From Epinephelus fuscoguttatus (lineage: Eukaryota; Chordata; Actinopteri; Perciformes; Serranidae): DNA of 64,000 nucleotides. A model generated the notes under the pieces. The model had not been told where the DNA came from and did not search any database. It saw only the letters and a program-made list of their open reading frames with translations. The stretch lies in assembly GCF_011397635.1 (NCBI RefSeq), contig NC_064756.1, forward strand, positions 4,110,922 to 4,174,921, written 5' to 3'. This document shows, in pieces, positions 48,176 through 59,439 of the stretch; within the stretch, counting starts at the first letter, position 1, and each line of letters begins with the position of its first letter. The translations under genes were made by a program, and so were the position numbers.

Positions 48176-48799
48176 AAAGCGGTGAAACTATTCTAAATAT
48201 AGCATACACTTAAACTAACGGACCCTTTTCTTGGTGGCTAAAATATGTTGGTGACCCCAACAACAGCAGTATGTTGAGGTACTCCTGTCCTCTTCTCCAA
48301 ACTGGGGATGTGTCAACCACCATCAACTTTAATAGGCTGTTGGGAGTATTAATAATTAATATGTAGTTGTAGTATTGATGGATTACACCAATATTTAAAG
48401 AAAATGTCCTGATGTAAACATAATTTGGGAACAAATCATGACATGAGTTTACAACTGAACTGATACCTTAAAAATATGGTGTCTCCCTGTCTGCAATAAT
48501 TGAAAAGGTCCATCTGTCCATTTGTTTTAAATTGGGTGCAACACTCCTCAAAAGAGGTTGGGTTTAAAGGGCTGAATATCTGTGTAGGTTAAACCTCCAG
48601 AAGTCAGCTGTGTATTTAGACATGTTCTCTCAATGTCTCCAACACAGTCCATTCTGTATGTCTTAGTGTGTCAATAAGCTGTTTGATTACTGTGTAAGAG
48701 CATTTTTTAACTGCTGACTTTCATTGCAATCACATTATTCTATTTGAAGGATCTGTGTCTACTTTTGGTCAATCAGTAATTAGATACTGAGTCAAAAAT

Positions 48800-49475
48800 G
48801 ATGTGGAATCCCTCAGGGCTCTATTCTTGGTCCTCTTCTGTTCAACTCAGTCTATGGAAAATGTCAAAATATAATGCTACACTTATGCAGATGACACACA
48901 GATTTATATAACAATGTCACCACATGACTTCAGGCCTATATGATCACAGATTAAGTGCATCGAACAAATCTGGATTTAGAAATGTGTCCATGTTTTTGTT
49001 TTAAGTAGGCTGGACTTGGACTGTAACAGTGTCTTGACAGGTCTCTCTGGAAAACACAGGATCTACGGTTCTCAACAAGTCCAAAAAAGTGGAACATAAC
49101 CCTCCAGTTCTCAGATCTATACATGGACTTCCTGTGCAGCAATGAGCAAAAAGCACAACTCCCAAAAACTGGAGGTTTTACTTCAACTGTCAGTTCTTTT
49201 AAATCAGGGCTTCGAAATGTTTCTGTTAACCAGTGCTTCCATACAAATTAAATCTGGGAGTACTCACGCATATCCTGCCCTGCAATTATAATTTTCATCT
49301 CCTGTTTTATTGAGTTTTATCCTATTTTATCTACTATTTTATTTCACTATTTTCCAGATCCTGTATATGTTTTTTTCAGCTTGTGAATTCTTTGAATTTT
49401 TGTCTTAATGCCTTTAAAACTCATATAAAGCACTTTGAATTCTCTTGTTGTTGAGAGGTACCATACAAACAAACT
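48800..49475 (+). pseudogene. L2-like LINE fragment with reverse-transcriptase motifs
   Basis: A reverse-transcriptase block reads GIPQGSILGPLLFN from 48805. After a frameshift, the catalytic box reads YADDTQIYITMS from 48884. The 3' end holds TATAAAGCACTTTGAATTCT and GTTGTTGAGAGGTACCATAC, typical of fish L2-type LINE 3' UTRs. Stop codons and frame breaks make it inactive. Confidence 0.75.
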
Positions 49476-49708
49476 TCTGTCTCCTAAAATCAAATAATAA
49501 ATATTGATGCATGCTTTGTCTGTTTCCATAACTGAAGCAACTGTTGTGCATCAGGAATCACTCTGAATTCAGAGGTCCTTATTATTTTTTCATAACTGTG
49601 GATAAACTGAAACACAGTAGTAAAGACACACATAGCAGCAAGGATTTGTGCTCCAGTATGAGAGACACACACACAGAGGTTGAACAACAGCTGCATTTAC
49701 AATCAGAC

Positions 49709-49813
49709 CTTATGCAGCGAGGTGCGCTCCACCAGCTGGAACGGGGCGGGGTCGATCTTGCAGTTGTTGAAATTGACCTGCTCATCAAGCTGCTTCTCCT
49801 CCCACTCTGCAAT
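49709..49813 (-). CDS. clcn2: ClC-2 chloride channel, exon before CBS domain 2
   Basis: Read on the minus strand: acceptor GTTTTGCAG, 35 codons, then AAG|GTCTGA. The peptide is [20 protein letters not shown] then [15 protein letters not shown]. It matches ClC-2 ([33 protein letters not shown]), where the [11 protein letters not shown] part forms the first strand region of CBS2. The donor is GT but otherwise poor (CTGA at +3 to +6), so splicing efficiency at this site may be modest. Phase 0 at both ends. Confidence 0.95.
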
Positions 49814-50744
49814 CTGCAAAACACACAGAGGAGGAGGGAGTTTGGGGATGAGAGATAAACATCACTGAGGAATAGTAGGAGTGTAGATAACACTGACATG
49901 ACTTTAATCTTTAATAAAATATTGACCCCTGAATCTTATAGCCTGGCTTTGTTGTTCCAAAACTTTTATTTCTTTGACTGTCTGACAATAGAACGTGGAG
50001 TGACGGCATAATATATGCTGTTAACAGCTGACGTCTTTATATCTGGTGTCAGTCACTAATCAGAAGGCAAAGGCATCAAATAACCCCACACCACCTCCTG
50101 ACAAATCACCTCCCTCTGATAGACAATCAATGGACCGGGCACCGCACTGAATGACTCTATAAATCATACGAGGCCTACCACGGTGGAGGGTGAGGAAGGT
50201 GAATGGCGGACAAGGAAGGGAGATGTAGCGAGAAGCGATGACATGGCAGACGTATGAGAGGTGAACGATGAGTGATACCGAGAGAAAAAAGAGGAGATGG
50301 AGGGAGAAAGTGTGAGGAATGTGCGGCTGACAGAGAGGAAATGAGAGGTGCTGTTGATGGATGAATTATGAATGATGTCATATCCAAAAATATAAGACTC
50401 CAGGGTAATCGGCCCGTCTGGTGATATTGAGGAATCTGAAAAGCCGGGTCTGTCTTGGTGTGATGTCATCAAGTGCAAGCTTAGATCCAAGTTAAGCAAA
50501 TATAGGTTTTTGAAGACTGATGCGCATGCTAAGAATCCAGTGTATTTGACAGCTGATATAAAGGATAAGACTGATCATAATCCATGTTTTTGTTATTGTC
50601 AACCGAAACCAATGATAGATGTATCCCTTAGTAAGCACTGTGTGTATCCAAAGCCTGATGAAACTTATTCCTCTGTGTCATTCAATTGTTAAAACAAAAA
50701 ACTATTAAAGACAGTGAACTTCAGTGAACCACACTGTTGCACTG

Positions 50745-50980
50745 GGTGGGTTTCTAACATTTTCTAATCTGAATTGGCTTGAGCCACATTTTGAAACCAG
50801 CAGAGGCAGACAGCTGCCCACTCAGAGCCTGGTTCTGCTCAATTTTTCCTGCACAGCTTTGCCTTGCTTGCTTGTGAGGGTTGAGTCTCTACAAATTAAA
50901 GAGCGTGGTTTTGACCTTCTCTATATGAAAAGTGACATTAGATAACTTCTGCTGTGCATTGGTGTTAAATCAATAAACTT
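50745..50980 (+). mobile_element. Retroposon 3'-end fragment (L2-like tail family)
   Basis: GAGCCTGGTTCTGCTC, TTTTTCCTGCACAG.TTTGCC, AAAGAGCGTGGTTTTGACCT and TATGAAAAGTGACATTAGAT follow a familiar teleost consensus (GTCTAGACCTGCTCT, AAAAGTGCCTTGAGATAAC). Related to copies at 13380-13623 and 61600-61805. Confidence 0.55.
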
Positions 50981-52225
50981 GGGCTCTCTGGTAATTTAGC
51001 ATTGCATGTTGATAAAACCAGGGGGCTCACAGGAGACAGTTTGCAAAATGAAACTTTACGAGCAGGGGCTGAAATATCCCGATGTTTAGTCTCCAGCATT
51101 GATCAAGCTTTATTCAAACACTGGATCCTACACTTCCCTCAACTAAACTCAATAATGTTCTCTGTTAGACTCTCCCTGCTGGTAAACACCCACATTTCTG
51201 AAACCCAGTTTGTACAGCAGGCTTTCTGTTATAAATTCATAGTCTCTGAGCCCATGCTGAGCTAACTTTGATGACATCACTTTGACATCATTAGGGTTAT
51301 TTTCTCAGACTTGACAAAGCCCCTCCAGCACGACAGGAGACAATAAACACCTGTTTTCACAGGCTGAGTCGTACTCCCAATGAAAGCAGAGACTTTGAAG
51401 AACTAAACCCTTTAACTAAAGCAGGTACTCCACGCTACTGTACTTGTATAGGACATGAGGACTTTAAATAAAAAATAACTTAATGGTAATATGAATAAAT
51501 AATCATACAAATACATAAATTCAAAAACAAGATTTTGCACAATTTAATTTACCTCGGTCTCTTTTCTTCAGACTCATAGTTCGTAGTTATATTAACACTA
51601 ATGCACCCTCTTTTCCCAACTTGCTTTAAGAAACCCATGTTATCCCTGTTTTCTTTTGAGTTCTCCAAAAGGGGTGCTATATCTTTACTTTCTTTCTTTC
51701 TTTCAAATTTACAACACCCATGACTTGAATATCTGAGGTCTATGAGCCCTCAAGGGGGTCCACATGGCCTCAGTCTGTGCGCAGCATGGCCTCATTCAAT
51801 TTAAGGTGCTGCATCGACTTCAGTTCTCAAAAGTCAGATGTTGACTCCACTTGCGACAGGTGCAGACTTTCTCCTGCATCCTGAACACACTCATTCTGGC
51901 TGTGTCTTAATTTGTTCACTTATTTGAGTTCGATCTTTAAATCACTGTTAGATTTATTTAGATGAACTGATGGATCAGCTGATTGATGAAGGGAGTCAGC
52001 TGATAGATCACATGATTCCTTTCTATGCAACCAATTGGCAAATCTCATTCAGGTGCCCTATTTAAACTGCTCTGGCCTGCCTACTGTTGCTGCTTCCTCT
52101 GCAAGCTGCTTTGCAACCTGCCTCCACCCCAGCTTCTCCTTTTCATGCTGTGTCTGACTCATCGTTTGTCACTGATGCTGCTCTGTTCTGTTCCTGGTGG
52201 ATCTTTGATGCTGCTCTCCCTGACT

Positions 52226-52445
52226 TAGGTTTTCCATGTAGGCACATGGAAGGGCAGAGAGGTTTGCTCTCTCTGCCCCGGCTTTCCTCATATGCAAGTG
52301 GAAGGGCAGATACTTTCTCCACCTTAGGCTTTCTGTGTAGATCTAGGAAAGGCAGAGAGGCCCCAGAACAGAGCCACACCACCAAATATAATACTGTAAA
52401 TGGAAAAAAGTTTTCTTTGACTAAAGTGGTCCTGACTGAAATAGG
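52226..52445 (+). repeat. Unclassified repeat of about 54-bp hairpin-like units, copy 2
   Basis: It has about two and a half units (TTTTCCATGTAGGCACATGG, AAGGGCAGAGAGGTTTGCTC, TCTCTGCC...) and the same 3' tail as copy 1 (CCCAGAACAGAGCCACACCA, then AGTTTTCTTTGACTAAAGTG, GTCCTGACTGAA). Fewer units than copy 1, so the unit number varies between copies. Confidence 0.7.
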
Positions 52446-52520
52446 ATTGGGATTTTATCTCGTGCATCTGCCTGTTCCTTTAAAGTTTATCTTTATGTGT
52501 GTGTACCTGTGCGTATGTAT

Positions 52521-53658
52521 TAGGGGTGGGGGAAATTTCCGATTCTTAGATGCATCGCGATTCAGACGTGGACGAATCTGAATCGATTCACAAACATCCA
52601 AATTTCGATTATTTAAATCTGTTAATTAGAGTAATACAGAAGGTTATAAACAATGCAGAACTAAGAAGTGTGGTACGTGTCATCTCCGGGACACTTTGGG
52701 ATGCGCATCTGGAGCGGACATGCCGACATGCGCACAGAGGAAAACAAACATGGCTGACCGCCACCCACCTCGCCATGAGATCCGAACAGCTCCTTCTAAT
52801 TTAAAAGCAGACGTGTGGAAATACTTCGGCTTCTACAACGTTGACCGCGGAAGCGAACTGGACAAGAGCCACATTATATGTATGCTGTGTCGTGCTAAAA
52901 TAAAATACTTTGGCAACACAACAAACATGAGAAGCCATGTAACTCGATTCCACCTGACGGAGGAGTCAGGGAGACGTCAGGCTGTTATTGCTGCGGCTAC
53001 TAGTGGCGCTACCGACCAGAGAACAATCGAGGAAGCAATTAGAAAGCTGCCACCCTCACCGGAAAAGGCGAAGCGAATTACGAAGCCATTGCGGCATTTA
53101 TTGCCAAGGATTTGCGTCCTTATTCCGTCGTGGAAAATCAGGGATTTCGAGCACTGCTGCATACACTGGAGCCCAGATACACCATCCCATCCCGATGCTA
53201 TTTCACCGACACGGCCATCCCGACACTCTGTCATTAAACCAAAACAGAAGTCATGACCTCGCTGTTGAAGGCAGGTAGGAACGCAGTTACATGTGATGCG
53301 TGGACGCCGTCATTTGTTACTCTAACTACGCATTTTATCTTGTGATTTAAGATACCTGTTGTTACCTTTGGTTCCGTACAACGAAGTTGTAACTTTCCAG
53401 TTTGCAAGCATTTCCACTTATATGTTTAATAAAATATAATGGAAATGAATTAAACTGTTTCTTATTACAAATGCACTGTTTTTAAAAACTGCAAGTGTTG
53501 AATGCTTATTCAGTGAGACAAAAAGAAATGTGCGTTGTGAAAAAGTGCATCAATATACATAAATTAAAGTTGCATCAATAATCGCTTTATAATCGAATCG
53601 TAGCCCCTGAATCGTAATCGTTATCGAATCGTGAGGTGCCCAAAGATTCCCACCCCTA
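52521..53658 (+). mobile_element. hAT transposon with BED zinc finger, internally deleted
   Basis: Inverted ends TAGGGGTGGG (52521) and CCCACCCCTA (ending 53658) are flanked by GTATGTAT and GTATATAT (7 of 8 bases), an 8-bp hAT duplication. A + strand frame at about 52750-53080 reads DVWKYFGFYNVDRGSELDKS, then a BED zinc finger HIICMLCRAKIKYFG...MRSHVTRFH (C-x2-C ... H-x4-H). After a frameshift near 53085 the sequence continues as AFIAKDLRPYSVVENQGFRA and LLHTLEPRYTIPSR, the ZBED/hAT N-terminal region. The catalytic and dimerisation domains are missing. It lies in the clcn2 intron between exons 53869 and 49813. Confidence 0.85.
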
Positions 53659-53868
53659 GTATATATATGTGTTTCTTCTGCGTCTGTTTTTCATTTGCAA
53701 TGCTGTATAACAGTTTATATGTTGTTAAAATGGGTTTGCACAATGTCACCACTTGTTGCAGTTCAGACAAACACTGGGCTGGTTTCTTTGGCTTAAAGCT
53801 GTTTTCTGATTGGCTGCTTGGTGTGGGTGTGTATATATATCTGTTGTGTGAATGGCTCTGTGTCTTAC

Positions 53869-53907
53869 CTCTCTAATAGTCATGTCATCCTCCACATCTA
53901 CGTCGTC
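53869..53907 (-). CDS. clcn2: ClC-2 chloride channel, 39-nt exon at the end of the inter-CBS linker
   Basis: Read on the minus strand: acceptor TTGTCTACAG, 13 codons (DDVDVEDDMTIRE), donor GAG|GTAAGA. It joins in phase 0 to IAEWEE of the next exon. The position is equivalent to the acidic sequence just before E-[IL]-x-EWEE in mammalian ClC-2. At 39 nt it is a small, in-frame-skippable exon. It is the most 5' clcn2 exon I can find; the channel body, CBS1 and most of the linker must lie beyond position 64000 or in exons too diverged to see. Confidence 0.85.
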
Positions 53908-54790
53908 CTGTAGACAAGAAAAAAAAACAGGGGAGCAGTCAGTACAGAAACAAAGATATTCAGTGAACACAGCAGTAAAATGAAGAAACACAGCATGTAC
54001 AACACACAAACACAAACAGTGAAGGAATGGTAAACGAATGGTAGGTAAATAATGGTATCTAGTCAGTTGTTATCACAATAAACACTTATTTATACTTTTC
54101 AACTGTGCACAGAAGGTAAGATGACATATGGAAAACACATAATCACCCATGCATCACATCGTAAGTGTGATACAGCGCCGCCGCCTTGAGACAGATGGAC
54201 AGAAATGGAATGTGTGACTAAAGGAGCGACTACAGTACATTTAATGAGTGCGGGGGATGTGATGTATGAGATGTCAGAGCAGATGATCATTATAATGATG
54301 GATCTGTGGCGTGCTCGGAGCTCACGGCTCGTAACTGACAGGCTGACGCTGCAGATGCTGTTTGACAAGCTGGAGTCAAACTAGCAACCCTGTGCTTTAA
54401 GGAAGGCTGAGAACACTGTAGCGAGCTGGGAAATGGAAATAAACAAGTGAGTGTGTGAGAATGTTACCGCAGGGTGTGTGTGCAGCTCTATGTGTGTGTG
54501 TGACGGGCTGTGAAATACGATTTCAAAGTGTTTAGTCATGTGCTTGAGTACAGGTATTTACTTTCTCAGGATTGAATGCAAGAGTATGTGTGTGTGTGTG
54601 TGTGTGTGTGCAGAGTGAGTGTGACCCAGGGCTGATGGGAGCCCTGAGCTCATTTATCCTCATCGCTGCGGTGGCCGACCTGTCGGTAACCCTAGCAACT
54701 GTTGCCGCGGGGTAGAAAGAGGTGCCCTACTGTAGCATTATGCAAGCAGAGGCCAGACGTGCCTGGAGTTGATGAGACAAAACAAACATG

Positions 54791-54795
<5 letters not shown>

Positions 54796-54849
<54 letters not shown>
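54796..54849 (+). repeat. (CA)n microsatellite
   Basis: About 27 CA units preceded by CGCGCG, a classic Z-DNA-prone arrangement. Shorter GT tracts lie nearby at about 54585-54609 and 55003-55031. Confidence 0.95.
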
Positions 54850-54851
<2 letters not shown>

Positions 54852-55282
54852 AAACACACACACCTACAGCACTTTATCTCTGCTGTCTCACTGATCATTC
54901 TGCTTGTCACAAGGGCACTCTGAATGTCGCCAAGACACACTGGTGTTCCAGGGGTAAAATGTAAACGTAAGACTAATGGAGAGACCAAATCACTCTGGTA
55001 TGTGTGCGTGTGTGTATGTGTGTGTGTGTGTTTGCAGAAGAAGGTGCTTTTTTTCTTGAGACAGAGGGAGAGGTTGGACTGTGCATGCAAAATAGGTGCT
55101 TTCAGAAAGATTAGCTGCTCTATTAAGACGGCAAATCTCTGCTTCTGGATACATAAGTGAGGCAGAAGTGTGTGTGTGTGTGTGTATGTATGGGAAGCAG
55201 GAGAGTAAACTTTGTGAGTCTGCATGTGACTGACAGTGTAATCAGAGCAACTGTGTGGGCACATTCAAATGAGATTTGAATG

Positions 55283-55285
<3 letters not shown>

Positions 55286-55324
<39 letters not shown>
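55286..55324 (+). repeat. (GT)n microsatellite
   Basis: About 19 GT units. Complementary to the (CA)n tract 450 bp upstream. Confidence 0.95.
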
Positions 55325-55328
<4 letters not shown>

Positions 55329-56199
55329 CAGAGGCTCCAGAGTGCTGACAATAGGCCGATGAAGCTGTAGTGCTTGCTACGCCGTTTTTCTGTGACCAGA
55401 CAAAGATTAGAAAGGTTGGTTGCTCTTCCTTTCCCTCCCTCCCCCTGTAGCTATCCATCTTTTCTTCCACCCAGCGAGCCGATCAGCCAATCAGTGGCAA
55501 CCATCCAAGACTAGGTCAGCAGGGGATACACAAAATCTACCACCAAGGACTTCTGTATCACACACACACACACACACATGCTGTGGGATTATGTATTCGG
55601 CTAAAGCATACGACTAAGAGTTTTTTGATTGTGGAAATTCTGGATAAAAGACAGCCTCCCCTTCAGGAAACTTTCCTCAGTCCACAGCAGATAGAAGAGG
55701 TGGTGGTGAGGCTTTCTTTACACTTCCAGTTTTGCTGAAGGGAAGGCTTATCATCTTTGTCTTCTAATCTCAATCCAAAATCTGCCTCTGCTTTAAAAGG
55801 TCACTTCAGAAAGTCTCTATGTTATGAAGCCAGGCTTTGAGGCACACAAGGACTCATACATCAACTATAACAAAAGATTACCGAACTCTGAAAGGCTATT
55901 GTCGATATTCTTTAAAAATCCCATGTGCAACTCTGCACAGGATCCATCATCTTTGCTGTACTGAATTTTATCTGTGCTGCCTAAAGCATTTTAAAAAAGC
56001 ATTTGAAAGACCAAATGAAAAGCAAAGTCCTGGTTACTTAGGATAATCCACAGGCCTCTTTGTGGACAGTTTGTTTTTGGGAGTATTTCTTTGGTAACTA
56101 AATTTAAAAGCAGACAAGCCATGCCAGTGGATCTGTGAAGCTGGACTAAAGCACATTGGTGATTTGAACTAACTGTTAACATCCTTACAATGATGACGC

Positions 56200-56400
56200 T
56201 TGCAATGTTTTGCAGCTATAACGTTCACACAAAGTACAGTTTTCCAAGCACATCGAATTGGTAGGAGGCCTCAGGCTCCTGAGGTGTTTGCAGGCTCTCG
56301 TCTGGCCTGGGAACACCTCGGGATACCCAAAGAGAGGTTGGAAGATGTTGCTCGGGAGAGGGATGTCTCTGGACAAAGTACAGTTAAGGCTAATAATGCT
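56200..56400 (+). pseudogene. Fragment of a LINE ORF C-terminus
   Basis: The + strand reads RIGRRPQAPEVFAGSRLAWE then HLGIPKERLEDVARERDVSG. The string WE-[HR]-LGIP-x-E-x-LE-x-V-x-x-ERDV, with DNA such as TGGGAACACCTCGGGATACC, is the end of a non-LTR retrotransposon ORF common in fish. The usual end (CCCCGGATAAGC..ATGGATGG) is absent here; a separate copy of that end is at 61835-61905. Confidence 0.5.
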
Positions 56401-58203
56401 ATTATTTTAGCATGTATTTGGTCATAAAGTATTGGACAAACACGATCATCAGGTCAGGAGATCAAAATTTAATGGATATACATCCAACGGTTTTTGACAT
56501 AGCTAAAAGCCAGCTCATCGCCAACGCTGTTAGCATACCTAAATGTACACAGTTTGGTGCTAGTCTATGAAGTGAAAAGTCAATAGAATCCATCCTCCAT
56601 CTCACTGTGGCTGTTTCTGCTTTCACTCTTCCTCCCTGCTGTATTATAGACTTATCTTTATTGAAGAAAAGCCGCTAACAAAGCTTCGCTAATTCAGTGA
56701 TAAACACGTTTCATTTCCTGTGGATTCTTCACAATAAAAGTTATTTTGCTTTGTAAAGACCTTTATTGTGAAGCAGCAAAATAAGGAAATGTTGAGTTTT
56801 CAATCCGGTTGATAGTGAACATGAAACAGTAAAATAAAGCTGATATCTTAAGCACAAACAGGAGGCAGGAGAGAAGCTAAACTCCAAACCACAGAGATTC
56901 CGTTAGAAGCTACAGACTTTCTCTCTGGTCTCCTGCAGACAGAGGGGAGGAGAGTCTTGCAACACACGGCTTGTTTGGGGAGAGAACAGGGGTCATTGAG
57001 GATTGGCTGCGGTCTGCGAGATGTCACCGCTACCATCTTAGCGACAGGCGGATGAACTTTTGGACCTACTCCGGAGAAGGTCCATCTCTTGCATATCTCG
57101 ACATGGCATACTGCTTCTTAACTGACAATAGAAACGTAAATCGGCACGGCATGGCTTGACCCGGCGCAGCCAAAAGGCCTGTGGTGTCTGCTGGATGCAG
57201 CCTGTGCAGATATGCGTGGACTCTATTCTGACACCACTATCATCAGGACTCTACACTCTGAATAGCTATTTCAATCGGTACAAAAGCTGCTATCAAGTTC
57301 ATCTCTCGTGCTTGTGCTCAGTGATGTCTGGTGTTTCTCTAACTACTGCCTGCACCACTCTAAATGCTGCAATAGAAAAACACTGCAACAATAATTACTT
57401 ATCACTCATGTGCAGGCAATTAAGTGCTGATTTCCTTGCTGCTGATGCTTAGTTTGCTTATTGCTTTCAAATTCTATTATTGCCTTATCCTTGTATCTGA
57501 TTAGATTGTAGAGACTTTAACACAGTTGTGAAATAACATCATTAATGACGTTGTGCAAATTACAGTGGTGCCAGCAATACTGATGCCGTGTTGTGACACA
57601 GTCTTAGCAGCTTTGGGCAAAGTTGTGAAATGGTGGGTAGTTTATATTAATGATCCCTCGCACTGTGGCAGTGATGACCCTCTTTGTTTGGAAAACACAC
57701 CCAGGATCATTGGCATGTGAAAACTGCCCAGAGTTCCTGTTAATATTGTGAGTCCTTCCACTGATGCTTTGAAACCTGCGACGAATTCTTCACCCTAAAG
57801 AAATCTGATATCCAGCAACAAATCAATTCACAAAACAAATTACAGCCCGTACGTCACACTCATCTTCTCCTGATAAGTTCACCCTCTCTACCGTGTATCT
57901 CTCCTGTGTTGTCTGAAATGATTCAGGAAATGAAAACTTCATCCTTTCCCCTGAATATTCTTCCTATCAGATACCTGAAGGACGATTTTAATGGAGTCAG
58001 TGTTTGTTCACCAACTTACAACTTCTTTTTTACTGAACCTATTCTGACAGTGCTAACACCTGACTCTATTGGTTTTAATAACTAACGCCCCGTGTCAAAT
58101 AATCTCTTCCTTGTTATATGGTTCTCGGAAAAAAAGAGATTTCATCACCACACTTGATTTTCTGTTACTCCATTAGCTGATTGTTGAAACCCATCACAGC
58201 TAG

Positions 58204-58970
58204 AGGATGCTTGCTATAGCTGTGGTTGAGGGTGAGAGGCAGTCGGCAAATAGTTTGTTGGGCTGAGGGGAACCTGAAATCTGTGTGGGTACATCAGACC
58301 CTAAAAAAGAGGGTGGATCGCGGGGAGAAACACCAGTTGGTCCAGGAGCTTCACCTCCGTGATGTCTGTTTCCAGTAGGGCTGTCAAAAAAAATTCGAAG
58401 ATCAAAATATATTCGAATATACATTTTTTTTTTTATAAGTTCGAACCTAAATTTGATAATTCGAATATCATTAATAATTAATTAATACTATTAATAATGT
58501 TGTATATCACGGCGAATCCCGTTTGGGCGGAGATGGCTTGCACACAAGCCGGGTCAGAGAGGGACGCAGAGAAGGAGGGAGAGGCGCCGACAGAGGAGCC
58601 CGCTGCGCCAACACTACCCACTGCGCTGTCCGCGATGCGTGACCTGTTCGGGGAGACATACAGGGAGAGTGTTGCACCTGCTGCCTCCCTGCCTACCCTT
58701 TTTGAAGAAGAGATGAAACGTTACTAGAATGAGACACCACTACGAGATGACCAGGATCCACTCTTGTGGTGGAAAACTACAGGCGCACTGAAGTATCCAA
58801 ACATTGCTCAGATAGCGAGGCAGAAGTTGGTCAGTTGACATCCCTAGTTTCCAGGCATATTTTAGGATGACTCGGGATGACAACCTGCTGTCTCTCGTCG
58901 GGCCTAGCATAACAAAAATGAATACTAACTACAGGGAGTCTGTTGGTCCTGCCGAGCTACTGAGCACAAC
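58204..58970 (+). pseudogene. PIF/Harbinger transposase fragment, copy 2, split by a hAT insertion
   Basis: 58204-58367 matches copy 1 at 36564-36720 (TAGCTGTGGTTGAGGGTGAG, GAGACCCTAAAAAAGAG-like, CCAGTTGGTCCAGGAGCTTC). After the nested hAT (58376-58846) it continues with FRMTRDDNLLSLVGPSITKM then NTNYRESVGPAE, the conserved stretch after the helical region (FRM-x-x-x-x-x-[ED]-x-LL-x-x-VGP-x-I ... NYR-x-S-[IV]-x-PAE). No DDE part follows. Confidence 0.75.
58376..58846 (+). mobile_element. Non-autonomous hAT transposon nested in the Harbinger fragment
   Basis: The ends TAGGGCTGTCAA (58376) and TTGACATCCCTA (ending 58846) are inverted with one mismatch. The flanks GTTTCCAG at 58368-58375 and 58847-58854 are identical, a perfect 8-bp target duplication. 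Inside is a transposase relic: SAMRDLFGETYRE, EEEMKRY, a TAG stop (58724-58726), then NETPLRDDQDPLLWWKTTGA and PNIAQIARQKL, the C-terminal hAT dimerisation motif (DP-[LM]-x-WW). Confidence 0.88.
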
Positions 58971-59439
58971 CGGTTTCTCCTCCATTGTTTGTCCATGTGA
59001 TGTGCCCGACCTCATGAAATATCAACATTTGGTCATTGAAAAAGAAAAAAGAAAAGGGTTTGACTTAACATTCAAATGGAAAGTGAACGCTGGCTTTGCA
59101 GGTGAAAGTCAGTGGTTGTTGGGTCAATCCACCAACCCTCCCGTCCACCCTAGTCAGACTTCTGCCCTCTTAACTTTAGTTGTTTTCACGCTGTGTTTTC
59201 CCCTGACACCACCGGGACATTAAACAATAATGGCAACAGGCCACGTATCATACTGATGTGAAAGGACAGCTTCTTTCATCTGTATCCCACACCGCCAGTC
59301 ATTGACCAAGCACCAGTATTCAACTACTTCGGACTGAGAACCGGTTGACAACTAACTGTAGGAGCCAGTTTGTGGTACAGTCTGTTTTAATTTAGTGATG
59401 TGTAAATCTCCATTTAGTAAACACATATGCTACAACGAG

